A DNA stretch of 64,000 nt from Sipunculus nudus (GCA_026874595.1 CM049311.1:48859676-48923675); one strand, 5' to 3'. Counted from the stretch's first letter, positions 24,502-36,851 are shown. Notes: generated by a model not told the origin, from the sequence alone. Made by a program: numbers and translations.

Positions 24502-26735
24502 AGCTCAGCTGACTGTAAGTCATCTGAGCTATAGGGATCACCTTTTGTTCGTCGTCCGTCTTGCCGTCCGGGCGTCTGTCCGTTAACAGGGCACAAATCG
24601 TAACCGCTAGAACTGGAATCTTACTTGACATCCTGGGAGGTCTATGGAAATTCTCCTTGTAAACCTGAAATTAGGTCACTGTGACCTATATTCTTTGAGC
24701 TATGGGGTTCCGAAGTACCCCCCAGAATAATGGAAAATTTGATACAAAAGCTCAAGTATCTGAACAACTAATGCATTGATCATCATGATTTTTTGCATGG
24801 ATATTGATCATGGAATGTGTCATCAGTTTCTGCAGACTGGTGGCGCCACCTGTATTTTTTCGATTTTTACCAATATTTTTCTCTATTTTTGAGACCTCTT
24901 AAGATGCAGCCATCTGTTAACAGGGCACAAATCTTAACGACTACACCTAGAATCTTCTCTCTTGACATGCAGGGAGGCCCATAAAAAGTCTCTTTGGAAA
25001 CCTGAAATTAGGTCTCTGTTACCCATAACCTTTGAGCTATGGGGCTCCGAAGTACCCCCCAGAATAATGGAAAATTTGATACAAAAGCTCAAGTATCTAA
25101 ACAACTTTTGCAGTGATCACCATGATTTTTTGCATGGATATTGATCATGGAATGTGTCATCAGTTTCTGCAGTATGGTGGCGCCACCTGTATTTTTTTTA
25201 TTTTTACGAATTTTTTTCTCTATTTTTGAGACCTCATAAGATGCGGTCATCTCTTAACATGGCACAAATCGTAACAACTGGACCTAGAATCTTCTCTCTT
25301 GACATGCTGAGAGGCCCATGAAAAGTCTCCTTAAAAACTTGAAATTAGGTCTCTGTTACCCATAACCTCTGAGCTATGGGGCTCCGAAGTACCCCCCAGA
25401 ATAATGGAAAATTTGATACAAAAGCTCAAGTATCTGAACAACTAATGCATTGATCATCATGATTTTTTGCATGGATATTGATCATGAAATGTTTCATCAG
25501 TTTCTGCATTCTGGTGGCGCCACCTGTATTTTTTCAATTTTTAGCTCAGCTGACTGAAAGTCATCTGAGCTATAGGGATCACCTTTTGTCCGTCGTCCGT
25601 CCGGCCATCCAGGCGTCTGTCTGTTAACAGGGCACAAATCGTAACCGCTAGACCTGGAATCTTCTTAATTGACATCCTGGGAGGTCTATGGAAATTCTCC
25701 TTGTAAACCTGAAATTAGGTCACTGTGACCTATATTCTTCGAGCTATGGGGTTCTGAAGTACCCCCCAGAATAATGCAAAATTGAATACAAAAGCTCAAG
25801 TATCTGAACAACTAATGCATTAATCACCATGATTCTTTGCATGGATATTGATCATGGAGTGTTTCATCAATTTCTGGAGATTGGTGGCGCCACCTATATT
25901 TTTTTTATTTTTTACGATTTTTTTCTCTACTTTTGTGATCTTTAAACATTTGGTCATCTGTAAACAGGGCACAAATCATAATGACTGGACCTAGAATCTT
26001 CTGTCCTCACCTCCAGGGAAGCCCATAAAAGGTTTACATGGAAACCCGAAATAAGGTCCCTGTTACCCATATTCTGTGAGCTATGGGGCTCTGAAGTACC
26101 CCCCAGAATAAAGATTTGGTCATATATTAACAGGGCACAAATCATAATGACTGGACCTAGAATCTTCTTTCTTAACATGCAGGGAGGTCCATGAAACATC
26201 TTGGAAACCTGAAATTAGGTCTCTGTTACCCATATCCTTCATGCTCTGGGGCTCCGAAGTACTCCCCAGAATAAAGATTTGGTCATCTGTTAACAGAGCA
26301 CAAATTATAATGACTTGACCTAGAATCTCCTTTCTTGATATGCTGGGAGGCCCCTGAAAAGTCTCCTTGTGCACCTGAAATTACATTTCTGTTACCCATA
26401 TCCTTCATCCTATGTGGCTTTGAAATACCCCCAGAATAAACATTTGGTCATCTGTTAACAGGGCACAAATCGTAATAACTGGACCTAGAATTTTATTTTT
26501 TGACATGCTGGGAGACCCCTGAAAAGTCATCTTGTAAACCTTGAAAATAGGTGTCTGTTACCCATATCCTTCATGCTACAGAGCTCCATAGTACCCCAAT
26601 GAATATTGGATGATTTTATACAAAAGGTCAAGTTTGGAAAAAGTATTTCATTCAAATTTGACATTCAGATGATAAAATTACTTTTGTCAATGTCTTCCTG
26701 GTCAGCTGAGCGTCATGACCCCTGGGTCACTTGTT
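24502..26735 (+). mobile_element. F1 family element, copy E, with tandem-repeat core and internal second head
   Basis: The head hairpin is at 24502 and a second head at 25543. The body is a tandem array: 'cagggcacaaat' recurs at about 24588, 24918, 25257, 25628, 25968, 26133, 26295 and 26459. The first units are about 330-370 bases, the last about 165. Exact GGTGGCGCCACC palindromes lie at 24839, 25176, 25513 and 25883, and perfect IR3 sites at 24673 and 25717. The tail CAGCTGAGC plus a decayed palindrome ends ACTTGTT at 26735. Tandem-cored elements flanked by conserved ends are known in bivalves as the pearl group. It has no coding capacity. Confidence 0.8.
24673..24687. promoter_or_regulatory. 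Perfect IR3 AGGTCA palindrome
   Basis: AGGTCACTGTGACCT within F1 copy E. The equivalent position in the second head unit (25717-25731) is identical, whereas the intervening array units carry decayed versions (for example TAGGTCTCTGTTACCC). Confidence 0.45.
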
Positions 26736-26737
26736 TT

Positions 26738-26835
26738 ATCATGACCTTATGAATGACCATGACTTGATGAATGACCAAGACCTTATGAATTACCATGACC
26801 TTGTGAATGACCATGACCTTATTCACAAGGTCATA
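26738..26835 (+). repeat. Approximately 21-bp minisatellite, about 5 units
   Basis: Units of the type ATGACCTTATGAATGACC repeat head to tail. The last unit inverts into CTTATTCACAAGGTCAT, giving a short palindrome. It lies immediately after the F1 tail, where bivalve pearl-type elements often carry a simple repeat. Confidence 0.8.
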
Positions 26836-27014
26836 TATTCTATACTCTCCAATTCACCATTATCTCATTTGCATCCTCAGGTTGGTGGGTTGGGGGATGC
26901 ATACATCTGGTTTATTGCCATATGTTGCAACTGGTACATATAACTAGTATTGAAAAATCTTTTAAATTTTCGTCTTGTGTCATCTGTGTAAAGGTTGTTT
27001 TCCTTTCTTTTCAG

Positions 27015-27074
27015 GATTACACATTCAAACTTATTTGAGAACTGATTACAGGAGAAATAACTCTAACAGATCAG
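27015..27074 (+). CDS. Candidate 60-bp exon with strong splice sites
   Basis: The acceptor TTTTCCTTTCTTTTCAG and donor CAG/GTAGGT both fit consensus well. Two frames contain TGA; the third is open and reads LHIQTYLRTDYRRNNSNRS, starting after two bases and leaving one base (phase 1 to phase 1). No family recognised. It may be an untranslated exon. Confidence 0.3.
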
Positions 27075-29399
27075 GTAGGTAGCATTTTTTAGCACAAAAA
27101 TAATTTATCGAGAATTGACATGGTCAGACATCTGTCTGTAGGGTGTTTTAATGTTTACCCCTGTACTCTGGTAAGAAGAATTTATTGACATGTAATTCTT
27201 CACATAAATAGTCATGGTCATGATTGAAATCATTAATTTAGAATAACTTGTATGTATTAGAAACATTACATTATAAGGCTTATATATACCATCACATTCA
27301 AATCATGAAGCCTTTTATTTATCATTAATGCACAACTCATATATAACATAAATGGCCTATATATCATTTTATTTCTTATCATATCCCTTTCAAGAGACAG
27401 GGAAATGTAGTCTATAATTTAAAAATGAAAGATTCAGAAAGATTAATTATTATTTTGTGAAGTCAGAGTACCCCTGACTAATGATAATGTGGGGAATAAA
27501 TTTTAAAGAGGACTATTCATTGCATAAAAATCTTTATAGATGAAAACGTTCTTGTCCATTTCTGTAGATTTATTGTCAGATACATTGATCCTGGTTTTAA
27601 GTGAAAATATTAGCCACGGATACCCACTTAGTCTGGTCTTTTTTCCATTTCCTGGCTATCCTTTCATTGAGTTGATGATAGATCGGTGCACTTGGCTTTT
27701 TGGGGGGATGGACTAAGGTATTGTAATTAGTGATGGCCCAATTATGGGATTACACTGTGCTTAATGTGGAACTGTCAATCTCCCACTCAGACACTTTCAC
27801 AGCCAGATTTCCAATCCCAGTGCACGTTGCCTCCATAAATTGATTCACACTTGCTTTGTTAGTTTACCAGCCCATGTTTGACTGTTTTGGTGAGCTGCCA
27901 AGCAGCTCATCCTAGGAATAACATGTTTAGAGGACTTTCCATTTATGGTGGAAATATTAAGGTAAGTGAAATATGTTCGTATGGTGTCACTTGAGACTGT
28001 ACCAAGACATTCAGGTTTTGAAATCTTAAACACAGCATTGAGTTAAAAATGCAGTGTTCACTGTTGAAAACCAAGAATTTGGTTCATTTACACAGAAAGC
28101 TTAAAACAGCAGCAAGACTGTCAACAGCAGTGCTGTAGAGCTAATGCAGCAGCTGAAGCAGCCAGCACTGAAGGGCCATCAGTAGTGGGTGAAGCTTGGG
28201 ATGCAGAGGCTGATTAACTTGGGCATCCAACACTTCATCCTTCTGTCCTTCATCAGAGGATTTGTCACATCCCCTGGGGTTACAACCAGTTCAGTCATGT
28301 ATTTGTCCAAAACAGTACAGGTGGATTCTGTCTCACTCACAGTTAGCATTTACAAATGACAGCCTGTCTGTCTTCGATAACCAGGCATAAAAGCACCAAG
28401 ATTCAATTATATATGTTAATACCAAATTCAAAATTTTGTTTATACCAAATCTAAATTTTTATTTCAACATTTAAATTGTTATTTAATTTTCAGAAGTCTT
28501 CAGCATTTGTTTAAAAAATCCTGAAAAAGATATATATTGAAGCATAAAAACAGTTTACTGCATTATGTGTATAGGAAACTTAACCATGAAATACTTGTGT
28601 GATACATATTGAATGCATAAATGTATGAGTTTATGAGTAATATTTAAAGTTCTGATTATTCTTTTGACAGAACTTAATGTATGTATTGTCTAAGAAGAGA
28701 TTATTCTTGCTGATAAATTTTACAAGACAAATATCTTCATTTATTGATGGGAGAAACCCACATTTTTATCACAGTAATATAAGGTATTCCTTATTTGGTG
28801 GCAAATTTAAATAGTGCAAGAATCCCTTTAAATTTCAGCAGATTCCAATGTGATCTGCTTACTTTAAACTCAGCAGTCCCTGAATTGGTTATTTATTTAC
28901 CAAACTTCTTTTGAAAAAAATGCAGTTGGACCAAAGTTGAGAATTTATCCAAGATGTGATCTAATCAAGAAGCATGTTTTATTTTTTTTTAAAATTGCAC
29001 CTGTGGACTAATATAATTAGCAGTTGCTTGCCATTATCACAGTCTCCAATAGAGGTGCCTCTTGGGTTACCTTAGAAACACAAGAGTCAAGAGTTTTATT
29101 TGTCCAGTACACCTCATCATTGTGTCCTGTAATCTTGTGGCATCATGGAGTTCAAACAGCATTAATTAAACATCAGCACTGGACTACCATCTACAAGTTT
29201 GTTAAAGAAATGTCACCATGCTAGTTGCCTTTATAAATAATTCTACAGGTAATTACCCTTTGTCCCTCATTTGTAAATAGATCTGACATCTTTGGCTTTT
29301 GACAGATAGCTTCTACAAGAATATTTAAGGATAAAAGCATACTTACAAAGGCCATGCAACAATAATGAGTTATTCTACTGCCTGCACTCCCATTTTATA
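27075..29399. other. Stretch with no recognised feature
   Basis: A CAG-rich patch at about 28105-28170 gives short glutamine/alanine-like frames, closed by stops. No conserved product or repeat. Confidence 0.4.
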
Positions 29400-30322
29400 C
29401 CCCCATCTGTGTCGCCACTAAAACTTACCAGGGCTTCAATGGATTTTCTTGAAACTCATGATAACTACTCACCAATAGATTATCCCGTCATAGTTAAATT
29501 ATGGGCAAAATTCCCGCAGATTTAATAAGGTCGTATTTCACTTGGCGACTTTGTGGTGTCACCATGATAACTTAATTACCAAGAATATAATTGATTTTGA
29601 TAAAACTTCAGAGAGAAATATTCATTATAGTATAATAATATATAAATATTCATAATAGTATAAAAAGAAATATTTATCAGTATAGCATCTCACCTAAGTT
29701 GATTTCCAGCAAAATCCATGCTGTTATCAGATGTTACCAGACCTTGGTGGTGACATTAATGATGATCTTACCAAAAATCTAATGGATATTCATGAAACTT
29801 ATTATGAATATTTAAGGGGCTCAATCACCAATAAAGCATGTTGAGTTAAAACAAAAAAAACTTCTTCTATTAGAATATAACTGTACCTGCCAAAACATTG
29901 CCTTGAAATTGTTTGGTTACTACTTTAAACAATGTTAAAAACAGTGGACCATGCAGGCACGATTGCAGGTGTCATCATAAACACAGTGTGTGGGGCCATG
30001 TGCAGCGTAGAGCCACATCACATGTCAATCAGGAGATGCCGTGACTGACTTGGTCTAAAAAATTTAATACATGTTCCCGCTGGCTGAATCAATGATTACC
30101 AACAAGCAGAGCAAAAACAAGGTGTTAAACAACCTTATGCAAGGAACTGAGACTGTGTGCTGGGATGGTTTTGCTGTTAAACTGTTGTATAAATCAAAAC
30201 TGAACTGATAGGCATTATATTGTTCTTGATTATGTCCCTTTAACCGAAAAAGTTTCTCACCTGAATTACATTCTCTGCAAAATTCACGCATATCAGAGGC
30301 CACAAGATAGGTGCTCTTGTTT
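29400..30322 (+). mobile_element. F5 family repeat interrupted by a MITE
   Basis: F5 blocks ('atggattttcttgaaactca', 'gtgtcaccatgataac', 'tgattttgataaaactt', 'atctcacctaag', 'tgaaacttattatgaat') run to 29811. They resume at 30244 with 'aaagtttctcacctgaatta' and end GTGCTCTTGTT. The 34978 copy reads straight through this point, proving the insertion. Confidence 0.75.
29816..30239. mobile_element. TTAA-flanked MITE, copy 2, inside F5
   Basis: The target is TTAA (29812-29815 and 30240-30243). Ends are GGGGCTCAATCACC and, inverted, AGGGACATAATCA. The uninterrupted F5 at 34978-35550 has ATTAACCAATAGAG at the matching place, so a single TTAA is the empty site. The interior shares little with copies 1 and 3 apart from the ends. 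The open frame 30064-30303 (-) spans its right edge and is incidental. Confidence 0.8.
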
Positions 30323-31969
30323 TGTGGATCAAATTAAAAAAAAAAAATTGTGCAGATGGAGACAAGGTCATCATGCAGCGATATGCTTACTTTGTGCTGA
30401 TGTCTTGATTCTTGATCAGAATTCATAAAAGTAAAATGGAAAAATGTTTTTTTGTTGATTAAACATACCATTTCAAGAATCGACGCAAATTTTCGTATTT
30501 TCCTAACAATCTTGCAAAATTCAATGTATTAATTGTGTCTCAACTGTTCCGTCCAAAAAATTTCTTTCTGCTTGCTCTCAAGATAAAACTTGAAATCATT
30601 TTTGCTACTTTAGTGTAAGTCCTTTGTTAATACCTCAAGGTACTCAAGGGATTTGTAACTGAATCATTAAATTGAAAATGGCTCTGAAAATTTTAATTAA
30701 GTTTCCAGAGTACATTTGTCCCCTTATCCAAAGGCCATTTTTTTCTTGTGCTTTAAAATTAATGGTTATCTATGTCTGCATAATTTTTTATTTATTTTCT
30801 CTCTTAATAATAATCCTATCTACCTGCAGTTAGATCAGACAGTAGTTTTCTCGGTGAGGTTTCATCTTTTAAATCTCAATGAGAGTGATTCAGCATGACC
30901 TGGTGACCTTCAAAAAGTACCTCATTATTGGGGTCACTAAATGTAGCTCCCTCAAGGATAGGCTTTTTACTGCCAGAGATATTAAATATTTTACTTCAGC
31001 AGTTTGTTGCTTGACTTAATGCAGTTGTCTGCGGTGCCTGAACAACCAGCCATTATTTCTGACCTAAAGTAAATCGTCAATGATTTATAGTAGTCCAGCC
31101 AGCAGGAATAAATATCAAGGTAGTGCATTAATCGTGGTACTAGCCATCTGTTTTTACTGCCAAAAAATTAAGGCTACAGTAGGTCTGGCCAAATTTAAGT
31201 ACTCATTCTCCAACGTGCATAGCAATTGTGACTCAGAGATCAAGTTAGGAAAAGCGGGCACAAAGAGCCTGCTGGTGTTGTTGGACTGGGTTGGCTAGTT
31301 TCACTCAAGAATCCCTAGAAGAACTCTGCAAACACGCCACTTGGTAAAATAAAGCCAATGCAGAATGTCATGTTTACACAGGGGCCATAATCGGTTGTTA
31401 GGCTGCCAGCTTGGCATATTTATTTTCCACCGAAAAAGCCACCTATGTTTTCTCAGAAAGCATTGGGTGTGGGAGCTGAATAATTGAGATGGTGGCAAAA
31501 CCTTTTTTGTATGTCTCGTTTGTGCTTTTGCAGTCTCTCCAAATAAAAAAAAACACAGGTAGGTCAAGACAGAGAAGTGGAAAAATTACTTGAAGAACTT
31601 GTTCACAGCCTCAGCTTCTGAATTCATTTTTCGTTAGTGTTGCTTTAGAGCCGGTGCTGCTTGAGAGTTCAACTTGGTTGATATTTAAGTTAAATTCAGT
31701 AAGTACTGATCCAGAACTTGTTGGTTATTGGCCTCAGTTTGATGATGAATTTTCAATAAAAAAAATGCTGAGTGTTAAGAGAAAAGTTAACCTTTCAATA
31801 AAATATTGAAGTTTTTTTATAATAAGTGTGTATTTAAAATGTTACATAATACAGTTACTGTATAGCAATAATTGAAAAAGGAAAACGTCATGTTAATTAA
31901 GCCAACAAAAATACTGTATGTTTCAACTATTCTTAATTTGCTTTGAAGTATCTTGATAGACTGTTAATT
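30323..31969. other. Stretch with no recognised feature
   Basis: Only short open frames (for example 31080-31298 + and 31301-31567 -) without motifs. Confidence 0.4.
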
Positions 31970-33080
31970 GTATCCGCCAAAACAGAGTTTTGCGGATACT
32001 ATGTTTTCAGCCCACCGCCGCCGCCGCCGCGTAGGTGTCCGGAGAACTCCTCCGTAACCGCTGGGCGGATATAGCGAAACCCGGGATTATGTTCGGGTCA
32101 CATGTAAACTGCTGCGCCCCGATTTTGTTTTGACCTCTGACCTTTCCTCTGCGTCCATTTGTGCATCTTTTTCCACACATAAACCCATATATCTCGGGAA
32201 CCGTTTGACCGATCAGGAAAATTTTTTTGCACAAATGTAGCCCTTGGAGAGCTTTATAACATACACAAAAAAATGGTGGCGCCACCTGCAACCATGTTTG
32301 CACAGTGTCCATCTGTTCGTCTGCCTTGGATTAAAATCACTTATATCTCTGCAATTCATCTGAAATTAGGCATGCGTATACATCCTGGATAGCTTTTCTG
32401 ATTTTATGACAGGTGGCACCACCTACATTCACGTTTACGCTGCAGACATCCAAGCTTATATCTCGGAAACCTTTTGACTGTTTGGGGCCAAAATTTTTCA
32501 TGTGTATAGATCTCACATAGCTCTTTATCATACGCAAAACTGGTGGCGCCACCTTCAGCCATTTTTGCACAGCTCCCGTCTGTCTGCCATGGAATAAAAT
32601 CACTCATATCTTGGCAGTGGTTTTACATATCTGCCTAAAATTTTGCAGGTTTATACATCCCCAACACCTCTCTTGATTTTATGACAGGTGGCGTCACCTA
32701 CATTCTAATTTATGCAGCAGACATCCAAGCTCATATCTCGGGAACCGTTTGACCGATTGGGCAAAAGTTTTGCATGTGTATAGATCTCACATAGCTCTTT
32801 ATACGCAAAACTGGTGGCGCCACCTGCAACCATTTGTGCACAGCGTCCGTCTGTTTGTCTGCCACGGGCTAAAATCACTCATATACATGAAGTGGTTTGA
32901 CTTATCTGCCTTAAATTTTGCATATGTACACAACTTGGACGGCTTTCTGGATTTTGTGGTAGGTGGCGCAACCTTCATACACAATTTGGCTGCAGACATC
33001 CATGCTAATATGCAACACTTCACTCTATTTCCCCTTGCCACTCAATCCATGCCTCACTTCACCCGTTCCACTCTGATTTA
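31970..33080 (+). mobile_element. F2 family repeat with tandem core
   Basis: The head is a hairpin, GTATCCGCCAAAAC / GTTTTGCGGATAC, then a CCG run and 'gtaggtgtccggagaactcc'. The core repeats about every 265-270 bases: 'atctcgggaaccgtttgacc', GGTGGCGCCACC at 32275, 32542 and 32813, and alternating 'acaggtggc(a/g)(c/t)cacctac'. The opposite-strand open frames at 32007-32607 and 32799-33041 are repeat-borne and share residues because of the tandem structure. The right end is not clear and is placed where similarity stops. Class unknown. Confidence 0.75.
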
Positions 33081-34207
33081 GGCCGATACATGTAGTCGAT
33101 TGTCAACTACCCATATTCTAGTTAATGTGTTCTGTATGGTACATATCAAGAATAATTTAAAAATTGTTTAGGTATGCTGTACTAGTTTACAAAAATGTAC
33201 ATAATTTTTGTATCAGTTCTTGTCTGAGGCATCACAGTAACAATATATACTCTTCTTCATCTAGAAGTGGTCCAGAAATTATTGTTTGCTGTTCAGCTTT
33301 TATACCATAAATTGATAATAGTTTAAGGCCACAGAAACACTTTTGCTGGTCGGAAGTACTTGCTCACTTCACCTTTGAAGCACAAGGGACTGGTGCATTA
33401 CAACTATGTTGCAGCCTATGTTGACTGATAAAACTTCATTAGGTTTAATGACAGGACTGTTTTTAAACTATTCTATCTCTCTTTTGTGGAGAATGCTTAG
33501 AAATGATAGTTTGTGTCTCTTTTGGTTCGAGAATGGCCTTATATTATAATTTCATGGATAGAATTTCCTGACATTGAAAGGTAAGACTCTTTCATTATTT
33601 TTTTCTGGGAAGGATAAAAAATCAATGGTTGGCTTCTTCAATAGGGACATCACTTGAAGAACATATTATGGAATTGTTTGGTCTGAACAGGTTTCTGTCT
33701 GAAGAAGACAGTCTCATTTTGTCTTACTCAGCAGTGCATGGCAATCTAATACTTATAAAAGGAATTCGGTTCAGTTCATGTCTGTTAGCCATGTTTTCTA
33801 AAACCATGTTGTGTACAGTAATGTGCCTTACATCATTTAACAGGTTATTATGCCCGCAGTGACATAGGTGATATGAGAATAAATAATTTTTAATGTACAC
33901 ATAATTTTGAGTGATTTTTACTGACTTGCACAAAGGGAAGACCGAGCACAGCCGAACTGCCTTCGGCAATGACCGAAATGCGTGCATAATGGACTTTCAG
34001 CCTCAAACACTACTATTGTTCATATGAATAACGCTTGCTTTCAGTGAAGGATTTGAGCCTGTTGGCCCTTTCATTTGAACAAGGCTCTCACCCATGTGCG
34101 TGGTCGATAAAAGAGAAAAACACTTGTTTCTCGCTTTATGAAATGGAGAGATTTTAACCAAGGAGGTATAATGACAAAACCTAATTCAAGGTCCCAATTT
34201 CACGAAA
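33081..34207. other. Stretch with no recognised feature
   Basis: Contains a small palindrome around TGCCTTCGGCAATG at about 33958. The overlapping open frames at 33629-33862 (+) and 33724-33987 (-) share DNA and have no family signature. Confidence 0.4.
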
Positions 34208-34262
34208 AGGTGTGGGGTGGGGTGGGGTCAGATGGGGTGGGGGTGGAGTGGTATCTGGGGGT
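34208..34262 (+). other. G-rich tract, possible G-quadruplex
   Basis: At least six runs of 3-5 G separated by 1-5 bases (GGGGTGGGGTGGGG, GGGGTGGGGGTGG, GGGGG) on the + strand. This satisfies the usual four-run rule several times over. Confidence 0.6.
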
Positions 34263-34977
34263 TCAGGCCTCAAAATATGTCTGATACGATGAAAAAAAAG
34301 GTTGCGGTGGTTGAAAATGAATACGGACCCTCTGCATGGAGTCCTTTGGGTCCTCTTCTGCTACTTACGAGGTATGCATATTTCTGTTTCTTTCTTCAGG
34401 AACAGTTTCCTTGCAATAAATAAATCTTTAATAAATCTTTCATGTGTTACTCACATCAACCTCCAATGTCCAACGATAGAATCCAGTCAGATATCATCAA
34501 AAACCTGAATGCTTCCGCGTCTCATTCCGGTTCACAATGTGAACACCATCACTGACCAGGTCTTCAAGGTAAACATACTGGGGTATAAATTTCTTGACAT
34601 GAGGACAGCCCCACAAAATAAATGTTAATAATATTGGAGCGACTGCAGGATCACTCACACACTGTCTCCACCAGATTATCAGTTTATACAGATGGACAGT
34701 ATGTTTAGGATCCATGTAATTTAAAAGTAAGTTGCAAAATTAAGATACAAGCAGCTTGACATAGAAACTTGTGAACTCAATAAATTGATATTAGAGTGTT
34801 GGATATAGGTTACATTTGGTTCATGCCTTACCACCCCAATGGAATGTCAGTGTCAAAAAAGATTTTATTTAGGTGAAAGTGTGAAAGGCTGGGATATCTG
34901 CATGGCTCTTTTAAAAGTAGGGTTCAAAGTTAAAGTGTCCAAAATGGAATGAGAAACATGTGGTACTGAATGCCTTT

Positions 34978-35550
34978 TATTATATGTCTGTCATATGATG
35001 GGAGTATTTTGGTATAACCACCATCCGTCATGCCATCTGTTCGTCTGTCAATCTTAGCATCCGTCCGTTGACTTTTATTGTCAACGCAAAAAAAAACTAA
35101 CCAGGGCTTTCATGGTTTTTCAAAAACTCACAATCACTACTTACCAGCAGATTATCTTGCCTGCAGAGTTTGATTATGGGCAACATCCATGCATATTTAA
35201 TAAGGTCATGGGTCACTTGGCTAATTTGTGGTATTGCTGTGTCAATTTATGAAGAATATGAAGGATTTTGATAAAACTCATCAGATATGTTAATCAATTA
35301 AATAGCTCACCTAAGTTAAATTGTCAGCAACATCCATGCATATTCAATGAGGTCAGAAGTCACCGCACTTAGGAGGCAATTTGGGGACCTACCATAATCC
35401 TATGGATTTTCATGAAACTCATTATACATATTAACCAATAGAGTTTCTCACCTGAATTACCTTCTCACCAAAATTCACACATATTTAATGAGGTCAGAGG
35501 TCATTAGATAGACAACAGGTGTATTATGCATGTTTGTGGTGCTCTTGTTC
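34978..35550 (+). mobile_element. F5 family repeat, most complete copy
   Basis: Starts with a weak palindromic head (ATGATGGGAGTAT / GTATAACCACCATC) followed by 'ccatctgttcgtctgtc' and 'catccgtccgttgac'. It then has three units each carrying a 'tctcacctgaattac'-like block and 'gaggtcag', and ends GTGCTCTTGTT at 35550. It serves as the empty-site reference for the MITE at 29816. No coding capacity. Confidence 0.75.
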
Positions 35551-35667
35551 TTTATGTTGTGATACATTGTAGCATTATGAAAGACCTACTGAACTAGAAA
35601 GACATTTAGACCGATTATACACTGTTTTGAGCAAGCATTCAGGTACATACAACACTAGTTAAGAAGC

Positions 35668-36318
35668 ATGGATAACAGTGACCTTGATTGTGCCAAGTTG
35701 GACCAGCTCCATATCAGAGCTAGGTTATTATCCCCTTGCAACAAAGTTACACAGCTATGGGATATAGTAACGTATTCATTTGTGTTTGTCTGTCATTCCT
35801 TTCAGAATTGGCTTGTTGATGTTTTTAAGCCAAATTGTTTTACCAAAACCTTTCATTGTGCATATTTGGCTCACTCACCCACAGATGAAGAACCCTATCA
35901 ATTATGGGGTCATGGGGTCAAAGGTCAAGGCCACAGGGCCCACTTCTTGAGAAAAAATTGTGGACCCATTTTAAGCCAAAATTTTACACTAAAACCTTTC
36001 AACTTGAACATATGTCTCGTCTACCCAAAGATGAAGAATTCTATCGATTTTGAGGTCATAGGATCCAAAGTCAATGCTACAGGACCAACTGCTTGAAAAA
36101 GCTTTTGGATTCATTTAAGCCAAAAAGTTTGATCAAAACCTTTCATGTTGCACATATTGCACACTCACCTATGGATGAAGAACCCTATTGAGTTTAAGGT
36201 CACAGGGTCAAAGGTCAAGGTCACAGAGCTGCCCTCCTCATTTTCACACTGTGTAATACACCCAGTATGCTCCAATGTGAGGGGATATGCTTTGCTTTGC
36301 AGTGCCCTTGTTTAGAAT
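35668..36318 (+). mobile_element. F6 repeat with about three 150-bp units
   Basis: Units start 'ccaaattgttttaccaaaacc' and end 'ggggtcaaaggtcaaggccac'. They recur at about 35830, 35975 and 36120. The tail is GCAGTGCCCTTGTTT at about 36302-36316. A 142-codon open frame (35668-36096 +) runs through it because the unit length happens to keep a frame open; its sequence is itself repetitive and I do not call it a gene. Confidence 0.7.
35915..35927 (+). promoter_or_regulatory. DR1-type AGGTCA direct repeat in F6
   Basis: GGGTCAAAGGTCA is two half-sites with one-base spacing. The next unit has GGGTCAAAGGTCAAGGTCA at 36205-36223, three half-sites in a row. A perfect AGGTCAAAGGTCA also occurs at 55774-55786. 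DR1 is the classical RXR/HNF4-type arrangement. Function here is inference. Confidence 0.4.
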
Positions 36319-36401
36319 AAATATTATTATTGTTATGTTTAGGTCAGTATATTTATTAATATTCATCAAAATGAGATATATATACAGTGACTTAAACAAC
36401 A

Positions 36402-36851
36402 TTATTTATCAGTGATTTGTTCCCCAGCTTGTAGCTGGTCTAACACTTCACATAAGTTCAGGGAAATATTATATTTGTTTCTGATGTCCCATTCACTTAC
36501 TGACAGCTGTAAAAAAGTAAAAAATACATATATTAGATCTGGATGTAATAATATTTTGTTCAGTATAAATTTAGCTTTTTCTACATTTTCAGTCGTGGTC
36601 ATTATAATGGCTGAAATGTGATGCTTTAAAATCATTAAGGAATATACAGCTTCTGAAAAGAAAACCATCTTGAGTGCTTTTAGAGCAGAGTAATTCCATT
36701 TCTTGGGATCATGCTTTTCTGCTGAGAAGTAATATGGTGAAAATATTTTCTTATGCCAACAGACACATGCAAGCATCTGGCGGTGACACCAGAAGCCCAT
36801 TAAGGGAGTGTGAGCCAAGATACCACTGTAAGGGCGAGTAGTAGATGCCAC
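36402..36851 (-). CDS. 149-codon open frame or candidate exon, unrecognised
   Basis: The longest open frame in the window. The C-terminal part follows a near-ideal acceptor on the - strand (TTTTTTACAG, just above 36507) and reads LSVSEWDIRNKYNISL to a stop at about 36404-36406. Other internal acceptor-like sites are TTCTTTTCAG and CTTCTCAGCAG. The polypeptide has hydrophobic stretches but no motif I recognise. A frame this long is rare by chance at this base composition. It may be one or two exons read through short introns, an old transposon end, or chance. It directly follows repeat F6. Confidence 0.3.
   Translation of the reverse strand: MASTTRPYSGILAHTPLMGFWCHRQMLACVCWHKKIFSPYYFSAEKHDPKKWNYSALKALKMVFFSEAVYSLMILKHHISAIIMTTTENVEKAKFILNKILLHPDLIYVFFTFLQLSVSEWDIRNKYNISLNLCEVLDQLQAGEQITDK

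Noticed and set aside
24585-26470. CRISPR-like regular repeats
   Set aside because: Units are 165-370 bases with no short spacers. This is the tandem core of an F1 element.
32007-33081. Several overlapping open frames with shared residues (for example VAPP, SICxxFxxQT)
   Set aside because: All lie in the F2 tandem core. The shared residues come from the repeated DNA, on both strands.
35668-36096. 142-codon open frame
   Set aside because: It runs through F6 tandem units, and its repeats in protein mirror the DNA repeat. No family similarity.
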